Positions 1 to 11,236 of a stretch of DNA of 43,136 nucleotides are shown piece by piece; within the stretch, counting starts at the first letter, position 1, and every line of letters starts with the position of its first letter. The stretch covers positions 1 to 43,136 of the forward strand of contig JAVBXM010000253.1 of NCBI GenBank assembly GCA_030824585.1, read 5' to 3'. The position numbers and the translations under genes are program-made. The stretch comes from Phaeospirillum sp. Its GTDB lineage: Bacteria > Pseudomonadota > Alphaproteobacteria > Rhodospirillales > Magnetospirillaceae. The notes beneath the pieces are model-generated. The model was given only the letters and a program-made list of their open reading frames with translations. It did no database searches and was not told the DNA's origin.

Positions 1-237
1 CCACGGCCCCCTGCTCCCGGCCTTCACCGCCGCCACCCCCAGGCGATCGGGCACCGGCTCGTCCAGCACGGGATCGAACAGGCGATGCAGGCCGTCCACC
101 TGTTCGCGCCACTGCCGCACCCGTTCGGTGTCGCGGGGATTGGCGGCCAGCCATGCTTCCACCTCGTCCCCCCTGACGGGGTCGAGGGCGCCATCCACAT
201 AGGACAGCAGATCGTCGTCGGAAACAGGGCCGCTCAT
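1..237 (-). CDS. Anti-sigma factor, N-terminal part (runs off window)
   Basis: The first 79 codons of a minus-strand gene are present; the rest lies beyond position 1. The product begins MSGPVSDDDLLSYVDGALD and continues with a helical segment (EVEAWLAANPRD, then RQWREQVDGLHRLFDP). This is the usual opening of small anti-sigma factors that bind and silence an ECF sigma factor, often through a cytoplasmic N-terminal domain ahead of one membrane helix. No HxxxCxxC zinc motif is visible in this part, so it is not a classical zinc-binding anti-sigma domain. Its ATG overlaps the stop codon of the upstream sigma gene by four bases (ATGA, 234-237), which implies translational coupling. The family call is good; whether it is membrane-bound cannot be seen here. 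Confidence 0.75.
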   Translation of the reverse strand, partial: MSGPVSDDDLLSYVDGALDPVRGDEVEAWLAANPRDTERVRQWREQVDGLHRLFDPVLDEPVPDRLGVAAVKAGSRGPW

Positions 238-740
238 TTCACTCTCCGGATGGCGAATTCTCCGCCGTGCATCAACAGGGCCAGCCGGTCGCGGCCGCGC
301 TTCAGGCGCGACATCACCGTGCCCACCGGCACGCCGGTCACCCCGGCCGCCTCGGCATAACTCATGCCCTCCAGGCCGACCAGCAGCACCGTCTCGCGCT
401 GCTCGGGAGCCAGCAGGGCCAGGGCGGTAACCAGATCGCGCACCACCAGCCGATCATGCTGATTGGGAGCGGTCGCCGCGCCTTCCATGGCCTCGTCCAT
501 GCCGTTCTGTTCCGGGCGGACCTTCCGCCGCCGCAATTCGTCGATCCACACATTGCGCAAGATGGTAAAGAGCCAGGCCCGCACGTTGCCGTCGCGGCGC
601 CACAGGGCCAGCCGGGACAGGGCCCGTTCCAGGCAGTCCTGGACCAGATCGTCCGCTTGGGCCATATCCCCGGACAGGGCGCGGGCATAGCGCCGCAGCC
701 CGGGAATCTCCGCCTCGATCTGGCTCTCCACCGTGGTCAT
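234..740 (-). CDS. ECF-type RNA polymerase sigma factor
   Basis: A 168-residue sigma-70 family protein of the extracytoplasmic-function class. Region 2 covers about residues 14-72 (DDLVQDCLERAL for core binding, then RAWLFTILRNVWIDELRRR for -10 recognition and melting). Region 4 covers about 102-153, with a helix-turn-helix (MSYAEAAGVTGVPVGTVMSR followed by LKRGRDRL) that would read the -35 element. Regions 1 and 3 are absent, as expected for ECF factors. The gene is followed at a four-base overlap by an anti-sigma gene, the standard pairing, so its activity is probably released when the anti-sigma factor is inactivated. The inducing signal cannot be read from the sequence. The secreted protein gene just upstream (891-1265) is a possible target but no matching promoter was identified. 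Confidence 0.93.
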   Translation of the reverse strand: MTTVESQIEAEIPGLRRYARALSGDMAQADDLVQDCLERALSRLALWRRDGNVRAWLFTILRNVWIDELRRRKVRPEQNGMDEAMEGAATAPNQHDRLVVRDLVTALALLAPEQRETVLLVGLEGMSYAEAAGVTGVPVGTVMSRLKRGRDRLALLMHGGEFAIRRVK

Positions 741-754
741 GCTCTCACAACCCT

Positions 755-858
755 GTCATCCCGAGCGGTAGCGAGGGATCCCGTCCCGGCCCGACGTGTC
801 CAATTCCGAACAGCCGGATCAGACGGAGATTCCTCCTCCCGTTGGCCGTCGGAATGAC
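755..858. repeat. Intergenic element with imperfect terminal inverted repeats
   Basis: The 150-base gap between the sigma factor and the secreted-protein gene contains a stretch that opens with GTCATCCCGAGCGGTAGCGA and closes with CGTCGGAATGAC. Read on the other strand the right end is GTCATTCCGACG, so the two ends form an imperfect inverted repeat. Ends of this type resemble small dispersed palindromic elements common in intergenic regions of many bacteria. No coding potential is visible. Copy number in the genome cannot be judged from this window. Confidence 0.5.
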
Positions 859-890
859 GTATGGCCGCAACGGTACGACGGTAGATATGG

Positions 891-1265
891 CTACGGCTTG
901 GCCGCGTGCCAAATGTCCTTGAAGCCCTCGCCGGTCACGTCGCCGGGCTTGGCATCCTTGCCCCAGGTATAGAGCGGCTTGCCCTTGTGGGCCCATTGCA
1001 TGGAGCCGTCGGCCCGCTTGATCACCGTGTAGTCGCCCTCGGCCATGGCGCCCGATGCCGCCATCAGCGGCGGCCAGGCCTGGGCGCAGCCGTCGATGCA
1101 GTTGGACATGCCGGGGGTATCCTTGTCGAAGGTGTAGAGTGTCATGCCCTTCTCGTCGGTCAGCACGGCGCCCAGCGAGGACTGTCCCGACTTGACCGGA
1201 GCGGCGATGGCGGCCGAGCCGATGAGCAGCGCGGCGGCGAAGATCGTGAGGCTCTGAATGTTCAT
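891..1265 (-). CDS. Secreted COG4315-type repeat protein (YxFxxD motifs)
   Basis: A 124-residue exported protein. Residues 1-22 form a signal peptide (MNIQSLTIFAAALLIG, then cleavage near AIAAPV), with no lipobox Cys. The mature part has two copies of the family signature: LYTFDKDTPGMSNC at about 43-56 and LYTWGKDAKPGD at about 98-109, separated by CIDGCAQAWPP, whose two Cys could form a disulfide. This matches the 'secreted repeat of unknown function' family (COG4315), found in periplasmic proteins of unproven role. The ATG at 1265 has a good ribosome site (GGAGGGAATC just upstream). It lies head-to-tail with the ECF sigma gene, separated by the small inverted-repeat element, which may suggest shared stress control. 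No biochemical function is known to me. Confidence 0.88.
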   Translation of the reverse strand: MNIQSLTIFAAALLIGSAAIAAPVKSGQSSLGAVLTDEKGMTLYTFDKDTPGMSNCIDGCAQAWPPLMAASGAMAEGDYTVIKRADGSMQWAHKGKPLYTWGKDAKPGDVTGEGFKDIWHAAKP

Positions 1266-1351
1266 GATTCCCTCCAGGGTCGGCCCCATATGGGCCATAC
1301 AGGAGAGAACGGATGGCGGGCGGCGTTTATTCCACCGCCCCAAAAAAATTC

Positions 1352-1762
1352 TCAGCCGGCTTGCAGCTTCTTCAGCGCCGCCACCAGGGTTTCCCTGGTG
1401 AAAGGCTTGGCCACGTAGCCGTCCACCCCCTTGGTGCGGGCCAGACGCACGTCGTCCAGGTCGGTCCGGGCGGTCAGCATGATGAATTGCACCTGGGGGA
1501 ACTTGGCCTTGGCCGTCTCCAGCAGGGCCAGACCATCCACCTCCGGCATGGTCCAGTCGCTGATGATGATGTCGGGCACATGCTCGGCGGCCGTCAACTT
1601 GGCCAGGGCGTCGGCGCCGTCGGTGGCCGGCACCACCTTCCTGGCCCCCAGGCCGCGCAACAGGCTGGATTCCAGCATGCGGGCCGAGGTCATGTCCTCG
1701 ACCACCATGAACGTCTTGCCGTTCATCCAGGCGGTGAAGCCGGGATCTTCCTGGGTGCTCAT
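1352..1762 (-). CDS. Single-domain response regulator (CheY-like)
   Basis: A 136-residue receiver domain with no output domain. The acidic pocket is E22-D23 (FMVVEDMTSARM), the phosphoacceptor is D69 (DIIISDWTMPEVDG), the switch Thr is T97 (FIMLTART), and the conserved Lys is K119 (GYVAKPFT). All catalytic positions are intact, so it should be phosphorylated by a histidine kinase and act by protein contact, as CheY and DivK do. The ATG at 1762 is preferred over an upstream in-frame start because AGGAGA sits at the correct distance and the extra residues are not conserved-looking. No kinase gene is adjacent, so its partner is unknown. The gene stands alone between the secreted protein and the ppdK terminator. 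Confidence 0.92.
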   Translation of the reverse strand: MSTQEDPGFTAWMNGKTFMVVEDMTSARMLESSLLRGLGARKVVPATDGADALAKLTAAEHVPDIIISDWTMPEVDGLALLETAKAKFPQVQFIMLTARTDLDDVRLARTKGVDGYVAKPFTRETLVAALKKLQAG

Positions 1763-1833
1763 GGCCTGTATCTCCTGGACCCCCCCCAATAACTTTAGTA
1801 TGCCGCCCCACCGGTTTCCAGTCCCGGAATTGA

Positions 1834-1857
1834 AAAAGGGCCCCGAGGGGCCCTTTT
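1834..1857 (-). terminator. Rho-independent terminator of ppdK
   Basis: An 11-bp perfect stem (AAAAGGGCCCC paired with GGGGCCCTTTT, two-base loop) begins 8 bases after the ppdK stop codon. On the minus strand it is followed by a run of T, so it fits an intrinsic terminator for ppdK. It also separates ppdK from the response regulator transcribed in the same direction. Confidence 0.85.
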
Positions 1858-1864
1858 CCTTTGA

Positions 1865-4549
<2,685 letters not shown>

Positions 4550-4842
4550 GGCCGTTCTCGTCCCCGATCCAGAATAGGAAAACCCGCGCCGCCGAGCGCG
4601 ACGCGGCCTTCATCATGCAACGTCCCAAAGGGATTGAAAATAGGCAGTCCTGATTTCTCCCCCTCGGCCGTGGAGAAGTCGCGGCACCGCTCCGTCGCCG
4701 CAGGGGCCGCGAACCACTTCCCTGAGGCGGCAGCCGCCTGAAAAACACCTAATAGATGCGTTTTGTATTGACACGCAAACGGGGAATAATAAATCCTATG
4801 GCTGGCAAATAGTATATTTTGCGGGAATCGGGGGGATTCAGC
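4550..4842. promoter_or_regulatory. Divergent intergenic region, ppdK / membrane protein
   Basis: This 293-base gap must hold the promoters of two divergent genes. Its right half is AT-rich relative to the rest. A TTGACA hexamer lies at 4768-4773 on the plus strand, but no good -10 sits 16-18 bases downstream (TAATAA at 4787-4792 is too close), so the plus promoter is only tentative. A perfect palindrome (AGGCGGC, A, GCCGCCT) lies at 4725-4739. No open reading frame with a ribosome site is seen here. Confidence 0.4.
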
Positions 4843-6174
4843 ATGATAACCATCTGCAACAAAGTATGGTCCGATGCTCTCCAGAAGCAGGAATTCGGCA
4901 TTATCGCCGACTGGTTCTACTGCCGATTCGCGATTTATGGCGGCGCGGCGCTGCTGGGAGCCGCCGTAGCGGCGGGCCTTACCACCGACGAGGACATCAG
5001 CTTCAGTTACGCCATGATGTTCCGCACCCTGGGCCTGGGCCTGCTGTTCGCCGGGGCCTGCATGGTGTGCGGCTGGAATCTGGGCTTGCTGTTCGGCATT
5101 CCCCGATCGCTGAGCAGGAACACCACACCGGCCTCGGGAGCGCAGCAGCAATCCTCCGGCCCGGCAACCCCCTCGTCGACTTCGGAAGCCACCAGCAAGA
5201 CCAACACCAATCTCGAGGACATCTCGGATTGGCTGACCAAGACCATCGTCGGTGTCGGCCTGACCAGCCTGACCTCGGCGCCCGCCTACATCTGGGGAAT
5301 ATCGGGAAAGATCAACGCCGCCGGCTTTGGCTGGGCCAGCCACGGCCAATTGCTGGCCCTGTCCATCATGCTGTATTTCGTACCGGGCGGCTTCTGGATG
5401 GGATATGTCGGCACCCGCACGATCCTCAGCAAGCTGTTCGACCAGGTCGACCGCAGCATCCAGAATGGCGACGTCAAGACCGCGCTGAAGGAGGGCAATC
5501 TGCTGCTCACCGGCGGCGGTACGTTCGCCAAGCCGGCCGATAGCGAGGTCGGCAAGATCGACCGGGCGCTGCTGGACACTCCGTTGCAGAAAATCTCGAC
5601 CACCGAGGAGATCGCCGCCTGGGGAGCGGCACAGGCGCGGGCCGGCAACCTGACCGCGGCCAAGACGGGACTGGCGCAAGCCGTCCAGTCGGACCCCCAG
5701 AACTCCACCTACCCGGTCCTGCTGGCCACGGTCCAACTGATGGACGGCCAGCCGGCCGACGCGCGCAAGACCATCGACCAATTGCCCAAGAATACCAACA
5801 CCCGTCTGCTGGACCTCGTCGTCTCCCTCTACGAGCCGGAGCCGGACGGCTTCACCGCGGCCATCAAGATCGGCCAGGAGATCGAGAAGGACATCCCGGC
5901 CGAGCGGCGCGACGACTTCAACGTCTGGATGGCCTGCGCCTACAGCCAGCGCTATGCCTATCTCGTAAAGACGGAAGCCGGCGACGACCTCAGGAATACG
6001 GCCCGGTCGGAGGCGCTGAGCCGCATCGCCGCCGCCGCCAAGGACTCGCCCTCCGCCAAGGCCTGGTTGCGCTCCTTGTGGACCGCCGGCCCCAACGACG
6101 TCGACAACGACCTTACCTGCTTCCCTCCCGAAGACCAGGACATGGCCAGCATCCTCGGCCCGTACAAGGCCTGA
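4843..6174 (+). CDS. Membrane protein, 'FGIPR / NTNLEDISDWLTK' module plus helical repeat C-terminus
   Basis: A 443-residue protein I cannot assign to a named family. It has about four hydrophobic segments: near 27-47, near 61-87 (ending LLFGIPRSLS), a short one near 128-145 (TIVGVGLTSLTSAPAYIWGI) and near 160-190. A Ser/Thr/Gln-rich linker (about 95-117) leads into NTNLEDISDWLTKTIVGVGL. From memory, the pair 'FGIPR ... NTNLEQISDWLTK' recurs in otherwise unrelated bacterial membrane proteins. From about residue 200 the chain is soluble and helical, rich in Ala and charged residues (AAWGAAQARAGNLTAAKTGL, TYPVLLATVQLMDGQPADA), consistent with TPR-like repeats. The ATG at 4843 follows a GGGGGG run; a TTG at 4819 is an alternative. 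It stands alone, divergent from ppdK and convergent with glyS. Function unknown. Confidence 0.8.
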   Translation: MITICNKVWSDALQKQEFGIIADWFYCRFAIYGGAALLGAAVAAGLTTDEDISFSYAMMFRTLGLGLLFAGACMVCGWNLGLLFGIPRSLSRNTTPASGAQQQSSGPATPSSTSEATSKTNTNLEDISDWLTKTIVGVGLTSLTSAPAYIWGISGKINAAGFGWASHGQLLALSIMLYFVPGGFWMGYVGTRTILSKLFDQVDRSIQNGDVKTALKEGNLLLTGGGTFAKPADSEVGKIDRALLDTPLQKISTTEEIAAWGAAQARAGNLTAAKTGLAQAVQSDPQNSTYPVLLATVQLMDGQPADARKTIDQLPKNTNTRLLDLVVSLYEPEPDGFTAAIKIGQEIEKDIPAERRDDFNVWMACAYSQRYAYLVKTEAGDDLRNTARSEALSRIAAAAKDSPSAKAWLRSLWTAGPNDVDNDLTCFPPEDQDMASILGPYKA

Positions 6175-6246
6175 AAGCCATGGGGCGGCGGGGCATGAAA
6201 CCCCGCCGCCCCATCCGTTGCCAAGCCGGTGGGATTTGGGGCCGGC

Positions 6247-8316
6247 TTATCCCTCGACCTTGGAGAAATCGGCCACCCGGCCCATGGCCGTGCCGATCAG
6301 CGCCAGGAGCTTCAGGCGGTTGACGCGCAGGGCCGGTTCGTCGGCATTGACCGTCACCTTGTCGAAGAAGGCGTCCACCGGCCGGCGCAGACGGGCCAGG
6401 GCCGCCATGGCGCCGGCGAAGTCCTCGTCGGCCGCCAGGGCCTGTTCCACCGCCGGCCCCACATCGGCCAGGGCGGCGGCCAGGGCCTTTTCCTCATCCT
6501 GGCGCAGCAGGGACTGGTCGGCGGAACCGGAAAACACGGTCCCGTCCTTCTTCTCCTCGATACGCACGATGTTGGCGGCGCGGCGATAGGCGATCAGCAG
6601 GTTGGCGCCATCGTCGGAGTCCAGGAAGGCGCCCAGGGCCTCGACCCTTTTCAGCAGGCGGACCAGATCGTCCTCGCCGCCCAGGGAGAAGATGGCGGTG
6701 ATCAGGTCGTGGCGGACTCCCTTCTCCTTGAGCGCCACCGCCAGACGGTCGGCGAAGAAGTTCAGCAGGTCGTTGGCCACCTCGCCGGGCGAAAGTTCCA
6801 GCGTCGCCTTGTAATGGCCCGAGGCCAGGAAGATGGCCTGGGACAACGGCAGGCGCAGGCCGTTCTCCAGCACCAGACGGATGATGCCCAGGGCGGCGCG
6901 GCGCAGCGCGAAGGGGTCCTTCGAACCGGTCGGCTTTTCATTGATGGCGAAGAAGCCCACCAGGGAATCGATCTTGTCGGCCAGGGCGACGGCCACCGAC
7001 ACGCGCGCGGTGGGGCAGGAATCGCCCGGCCCCTGCGGCGAGTAATGGGCGGCGATGGCATCGGCCACCTCGGCCGTCTCGCCGTCGTTCAGGGCGTAAT
7101 AGCGGCCCATCAGGCCCTGCAGCTCGGGGAACTCGCCCACCAGCTCGGTGGAGAGGTCGGCCTTGGCCAACCGGGCGGCGCGCTCGGCCGCCGCCTGATC
7201 GGCGCCGATCATCCCGGCGATGTTGCCGGCCAGGGCGGCGATGCGCTCCGCCTTGTCGGCCACGGTGCCGAGCGAGGCATAGAAGGTGCGCTCGGCCAGC
7301 TTGGGCAGACGGGACTCCAGCCGCTGCTTGCGGTCGGTGTCCCAGAAGAACTTGGCGTCGGACAGCCGCGCGCGCAGCACCCGCTGGTTTCCGGCTACGA
7401 CAGCCTTGCCGCCATCATTCGTCTCCATGTTGGAAATGACGATGAAGCGCGGCGCCAGGGAGCCGTCGGCCTTGAGCAGCGAGAAGTACTTCTGGTGCGA
7501 GCGCATGGAGGTGATCAGCACCTCGGCCGGCACATCCATGAACTTGTCGTCGATGGAGCCCACCAGCGGCACCGGCCATTCCACCAGGCCGGTGACCTCG
7601 GCCAGCAGGCCGTCATCGGCCTTGAGCCGGAGCCCCTCGGCCGCCGCCAGGGCCTCGGCGCCCGACAGGATGGCATGGCGGCGCTCGACCGGGTCGAGCA
7701 TCACCTTGGCCTGACGCAGCTTGGCGAGGTATTGGGCGAAATCCTTGACCCGGAAGGTTTCCGGCGCCAGGAAACGATGGCCGGAGGTCATGTCGCCGGC
7801 CTTGGCCGGGCCGAACTCCACCGGCACCACGGCACCGCCGAACAGGGCCAGGATGGACTGGATGGGACGCACCCAGCGGATGGAATTACGGCCCCAGCGC
7901 TGGCTCTTGGGCCAGGGGAAGGCGGCCATGGCGCCCTCGACCACTTCCTTGAGGACCTCGGCCGTCGGACGGCCCTTGCGGTTGATCACCGCGAAATAGA
8001 ACACGCCCTTGCCGGTGTCGCGGCTTTCCAGCTGCTCGACGCTCATGCCGGTGGACTTGAGGAATCCGTCCATGGCCTGGGCGGGCGAGCCGACGCGCGG
8101 GCCGCGCTTCTCTTCCGACACGTCGGGGCCGGCCTGGGGCAGACCCTCGATCACCAGCACCAGACGGCGCGGCGTGACATAGGAACGGACCGCCTCGAAA
8201 GCGATGCCGTTCTTACCCAGGCCGTCCACCACCATGGTGCGCAGGTCGTCGGCGGCGCGGGCCTGCATGCGGGCGGGAATTTCCTCGGAAAGGATTTCAA
8301 GCAGGAACTCGGCCAT
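6247..8316 (-). CDS. glyS: Glycine--tRNA ligase beta subunit
   Basis: The 689-residue beta subunit of the tetrameric (alpha2beta2) bacterial glycyl-tRNA synthetase (EC 6.1.1.14). It starts [20 protein letters not shown], the conserved opening of GlyS. The beta subunit supplies tRNA recognition. A region with an HD-domain-like and anticodon-binding character follows in the C-terminal half ([52 protein letters not shown]). The length is usual for the family. It lies three bases downstream of the glyQ stop codon, so the two subunits are made from one message in matched amounts. It converges with the membrane protein gene at 6174 and no strong terminator hairpin was identified in the 72 bases between them. 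Confidence 0.97.
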   Translation of the reverse strand: MAEFLLEILSEEIPARMQARAADDLRTMVVDGLGKNGIAFEAVRSYVTPRRLVLVIEGLPQAGPDVSEEKRGPRVGSPAQAMDGFLKSTGMSVEQLESRDTGKGVFYFAVINRKGRPTAEVLKEVVEGAMAAFPWPKSQRWGRNSIRWVRPIQSILALFGGAVVPVEFGPAKAGDMTSGHRFLAPETFRVKDFAQYLAKLRQAKVMLDPVERRHAILSGAEALAAAEGLRLKADDGLLAEVTGLVEWPVPLVGSIDDKFMDVPAEVLITSMRSHQKYFSLLKADGSLAPRFIVISNMETNDGGKAVVAGNQRVLRARLSDAKFFWDTDRKQRLESRLPKLAERTFYASLGTVADKAERIAALAGNIAGMIGADQAAAERAARLAKADLSTELVGEFPELQGLMGRYYALNDGETAEVADAIAAHYSPQGPGDSCPTARVSVAVALADKIDSLVGFFAINEKPTGSKDPFALRRAALGIIRLVLENGLRLPLSQAIFLASGHYKATLELSPGEVANDLLNFFADRLAVALKEKGVRHDLITAIFSLGGEDDLVRLLKRVEALGAFLDSDDGANLLIAYRRAANIVRIEEKKDGTVFSGSADQSLLRQDEEKALAAALADVGPAVEQALAADEDFAGAMAALARLRRPVDAFFDKVTVNADEPALRVNRLKLLALIGTAMGRVADFSKVEG

Positions 8317-8319
8317 GGC

Positions 8320-9201
8320 TCAGGCCTCCTTCGGAGCGCGGGAAGCCAGCCAGCCTTCGCAGCAGGCCTTGGCCAGGGCGCGGACGCGGCCGATATAGGC
8401 CTGGCGCTCGGTGACCGAGATCACGCCGCGCGCGTCCAGCAGGTTGAAGCGGTGGCTGGCCTTGATGCACTGGTCGTAGGCGGGCAGCGTCACGCCCTTG
8501 TCCAGCAGGCTCTTGCACTCCTTCTCGGCGTCGAGGAAATGCTGCAGCAGCATGTCGGTGTCGGCATGCTCGAAATTGTGGGCGGAGTATTCCTTTTCCG
8601 CCTGCAGGAACACGTCGCCATAGGTGACGCCGTCGCCGTTGAAATCCAGGTCATAGACGTTCTCGACACCCTGGATGTACATGGCCAGACGCTCGAGGCC
8701 GTAGGTCAGTTCGACGGCCACCGGATCGCACTCGATGCCGCCCACCTGCTGGAAATAGGTGAACTGGGTGACCTCCATGCCGTCGCACCATACTTCCCAG
8801 CCCAGGCCCCAGGCGCCGAGCGTCGGGCTCTCCCAGTCGTCCTCGACGAAGCGGATGTCGTGGGCCAGCGGGTCGATGCCCAGGCGCTTCAGGCTTTCCA
8901 GGTACAGTTCCTGGGAATTGGGCGGCGAGGGCTTCAGCAGCACCTGATACTGGTAGTAATGCTGCAGGCGGTTGGGGTTTTCGCCGTAGCGGCCGTCCTT
9001 GGGCCGGCGCGAGGGCTGGACATAGGCGCACTTCCAATTATCCGGCCCCAGGGCGCGCAGCGTGGTGGCGGGATGGAACGTCCCGGCACCCACCTCCATG
9101 TCGTAGGGCTGGAGGATGACGCAGCCCTGCTCGGCCCAGAAGGCCTGCAAGGTGAGGATCAGGCTTTGGAAGCTCGGCTTCTTGGTCCCGACAGTGCCCA
9201 T
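8320..9201 (-). CDS. glyQ: Glycine--tRNA ligase alpha subunit
   Basis: The 293-residue catalytic alpha subunit of glycyl-tRNA synthetase, which forms glycyl-adenylate and charges tRNA-Gly together with GlyS. Family motifs are clear: [76 protein letters not shown] and the class II aminoacyl-tRNA synthetase core. The ATG at 9201 ([12 protein letters not shown]) is chosen because it gives the normal family N-terminus; an in-frame ATG at 9243 would add 14 residues overlapping the predicted -10 element. The Shine-Dalgarno is weak. The gene is first in a two-gene glyQ-glyS operon and has a recognisable promoter 40 bases upstream. No T-box leader is seen. Confidence 0.97.
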   Translation of the reverse strand: MGTVGTKKPSFQSLILTLQAFWAEQGCVILQPYDMEVGAGTFHPATTLRALGPDNWKCAYVQPSRRPKDGRYGENPNRLQHYYQYQVLLKPSPPNSQELYLESLKRLGIDPLAHDIRFVEDDWESPTLGAWGLGWEVWCDGMEVTQFTYFQQVGGIECDPVAVELTYGLERLAMYIQGVENVYDLDFNGDGVTYGDVFLQAEKEYSAHNFEHADTDMLLQHFLDAEKECKSLLDKGVTLPAYDQCIKASHRFNLLDARGVISVTERQAYIGRVRALAKACCEGWLASRAPKEA

Positions 9202-9242
9202 GGAAAACCACCGTTCAAGTAGGTTGTCGCGAAATTGCCGCA

Positions 9243-9271
9243 ACCCTAGCCATGCGGCCTGACTCGGTCAA
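9243..9271 (-). promoter_or_regulatory. Putative sigma-70 promoter of glyQS
   Basis: On the minus strand, TTGACC (9271-9266) and TAGGGT (9248-9243) are separated by exactly 17 bases. The -35 is a five-of-six match; the -10 is degenerate. Transcription would start near 9236, leaving a leader of about 35 bases before the glyQ ATG. Confidence 0.5.
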
Positions 9272-9388
9272 GACCGAGGGCGCCGTTTCCCATGACCGGA
9301 AGGCATCCATTGGTGAAAAGCCTGCGTTTGCGCCCCCACCGGTGAACGGCAAATCATGGCTCCAGCCAATACGGTCATGGAGAACAAC

Positions 9389-10180
9389 ATGTCGGACTGC
9401 ATTCTTTGCGAGGTGAGCGGCAATATCGCCACCATCACCCTCAACCGCCCGGAAAAGCTCAACGCCATCAGCTACGACCTTGCCGATACCATGATGGCGG
9501 TGCTCGACGCCCTGGAAGGCGACGACGCGGTGCGCGCCGTGATCCTTACCGGGGCGGGAGAGCGGGCCTTTTCGGCCGGCGCGGACATCCACGAATTCTC
9601 CCGCTCCGTCCAGGTGGGGACCGAGCGGGCGTTGCGCGACTTCGTCCGCCGGGGCCAGGCCCTGACCGCCCGCCTGGAAGCCTATGGCAAGCCGGTGATC
9701 GCCGCGGTCAACGGCATCGCCTATGGCGGCGGCTGCGAGATCACCGAGGCCGTCCACCTGGCCGTGGCCAGCGAGCGGGCCATGTTCGCCAAACCGGAAA
9801 TCAACCTGGGCATGCCGCCCACCTTCGGCGGCACCCAGCGCCTGCCCCGGCTGGCCGGGCGCAAGCGCGGCCTGGAACTGCTGCTGACCGGCGATCCGTT
9901 CAAGCCGCAGCGCGCCCTGGAGATGGGGCTGATCAACGCGGTGGTGCCCCACCACACCCTGCTGGAGGCAGCCTGCCACATGGCCGGACGGATCATCCGC
10001 CACTCGCCCCTGGCGGCCCGCGCGGTGATCAACGCGGTGACCCGGGGCATCAACCTGCCCATCGCCGAGGGACTGGCGGCCGAGGGCGAGCAATTCGCCC
10101 GCATGGCCCCCACCCACGATCTGCGGGAAGGGCTGGACGCCTGGATCGGCCGCCGGGCGCCCCACTACACCGGGGCGTAG
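9389..10180 (+). CDS. Enoyl-CoA hydratase/isomerase (crotonase family)
   Basis: A 263-residue crotonase-fold enzyme, probably hydrating trans-2-enoyl-CoA thioesters in beta-oxidation or a related acyl-CoA pathway. The oxyanion-hole segments are FSAGADIHEF (61-70) and GIAYGGGCEITE (109-120). Both glutamates of the classical hydratase are present: E117 in GGGCEI and E137 in FAKPEINLGMPP, followed by FGGTQRLPRL. Having both supports hydratase rather than isomerase-only chemistry, though the substrate cannot be named. The ATG at 9389 is preferred because GGAGAACAAC precedes it; ATGs at 9356 and 9377 are upstream alternatives. The 3' end overlaps the convergent LysR gene by 16 bases. Confidence 0.9.
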   Translation: MSDCILCEVSGNIATITLNRPEKLNAISYDLADTMMAVLDALEGDDAVRAVILTGAGERAFSAGADIHEFSRSVQVGTERALRDFVRRGQALTARLEAYGKPVIAAVNGIAYGGGCEITEAVHLAVASERAMFAKPEINLGMPPTFGGTQRLPRLAGRKRGLELLLTGDPFKPQRALEMGLINAVVPHHTLLEAACHMAGRIIRHSPLAARAVINAVTRGINLPIAEGLAAEGEQFARMAPTHDLREGLDAWIGRRAPHYTGA

Positions 10181-11055
10181 CGCGCCAATTCCTCCCGAAG
10201 CCAATCGCGGAACGCGACGACCTCGGGCCGGGCGAGGGAGTCGCGGCCCGCCACCAGCCAATAGCCGGTACGGCAGCGGCGCGGCGGCCCCAGGACGGGA
10301 ACCAGCCGCCCGCTGTCCAGATCGGGGGCGGCCAGCGGCAGGCGGCCCAGCGCGATGCCCACCCCCTGGGCCGCCGCCTCCCAGGCCATGTGCAGGGTGT
10401 CGAGCTTGAGGCCCCGCTCCAGGTCCAGCCCGTCCACCCCGGCCAGATCGGCCCAGGCGGCCCAGTCTTCGGAAATATTGGTGACCTGCAGCAAGGGCTT
10501 GCCCTTCAGGTCGGCGGGCGTGCGTATCGCGGCGGCCATGGCGGGGGAGCAGACCGGCACCAGCTCCTCCATGGTCAGACACAGGCTGTAGAGATCCTGC
10601 CAGCCCCCCTGCCCCATGCGGATGGCCACGTCGATGCCGTCGCGGGGAAATTCCACCTGGCGGCGGGCGGTGTCCAGAGTCACCTCGATATTGGGATGCC
10701 GGGCATTGAAGCGGGGCAATCCCGGAATCAGCCAGCGCAGCCCGAAACTGGGGGCGACGCTCACCGACAGCCGGCCACTGGGCCGTCGTCCCGGCACCGC
10801 CTCGGTGGCGCCGGCCAGTTGCTGCAGCACCTCGCGGATACGGGGCAGATAGGCCCGCCCGGCGGCGGTCAGGCCGAGCGAGCGGTGGCCGCGGGCGAAC
10901 AGCGCCACCCCCAGCCAATCCTCCAGCGAGGCGATGCCGTGGCTGACGGCGCTGGGGGTGAGGTTGAGCTCCTCGGCCGCTAGCTTGAAGCTGAGATGAC
11001 GCCCCGCCGCCTCAAACAGGCGCAGCGCGTTCAATGGAGGAAGTCGGTAGGCCAT
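10165..11055 (-). CDS. LysR-family transcriptional regulator (GcvA-like)
   Basis: A 296-residue LysR-type regulator. The winged helix-turn-helix is at residues 1-65 (LNALRLFEAAGRHLSFKLAA, ELNLTPSAVSHGIASLED), and the rest is the periplasmic-binding-like effector domain that senses a small molecule. The opening MAYRLPPLNALRLFEAAGRH is characteristic of the GcvA/AmpR-like subgroup. The gene is divergent from bacteriohemerythrin across 181 bases, so either that gene or itself may be its target. It is convergent with the crotonase gene with a 16-base overlap of coding ends, which could allow antisense interference. The effector is unknown. Confidence 0.93.
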   Translation of the reverse strand: MAYRLPPLNALRLFEAAGRHLSFKLAAEELNLTPSAVSHGIASLEDWLGVALFARGHRSLGLTAAGRAYLPRIREVLQQLAGATEAVPGRRPSGRLSVSVAPSFGLRWLIPGLPRFNARHPNIEVTLDTARRQVEFPRDGIDVAIRMGQGGWQDLYSLCLTMEELVPVCSPAMAAAIRTPADLKGKPLLQVTNISEDWAAWADLAGVDGLDLERGLKLDTLHMAWEAAAQGVGIALGRLPLAAPDLDSGRLVPVLGPPRRCRTGYWLVAGRDSLARPEVVAFRDWLREELARYAPV

Positions 11056-11179
11056 GGGCGCTCGTCCCTCGCGAAGATCCTGCCCCGAGTTTCCCGGCGG
11101 GAGACCGGCATTGCAAACGATTTACCCGAACCATCGGGTGAACGGACCTCATCCATACTTCCTGCCCAAGGTTCCCCCG

Positions 11180-11208
11180 TTGAGCCCGGCCCCCGGACGG
11201 GTTACCCT
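11180..11208 (+). promoter_or_regulatory. Putative promoter of the bacteriohemerythrin gene
   Basis: TTGAGC and TACCCT are separated by 17 bases, ending 28 bases before the ATG at 11237. The -10 is weak, so this is tentative. It sits in the intergenic region shared with the divergent LysR gene, where a LysR-type regulator would be expected to bind. Confidence 0.35.
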
Positions 11209-11236
11209 AAGGACGTAGCCAAAAGGGGAAACAACC

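Noticed and set aside
6229-9222. A 997-codon plus-strand open frame opposite glyS and glyQ
   Set aside because: It covers two well-recognised genes on the other strand and its translation has only shadow-frame composition.
9202-9243. Longer GlyQ start at 9243
   Set aside because: It would overlap the predicted -10 element and add residues not seen in the family; ATG 9201 gives the usual N-terminus.
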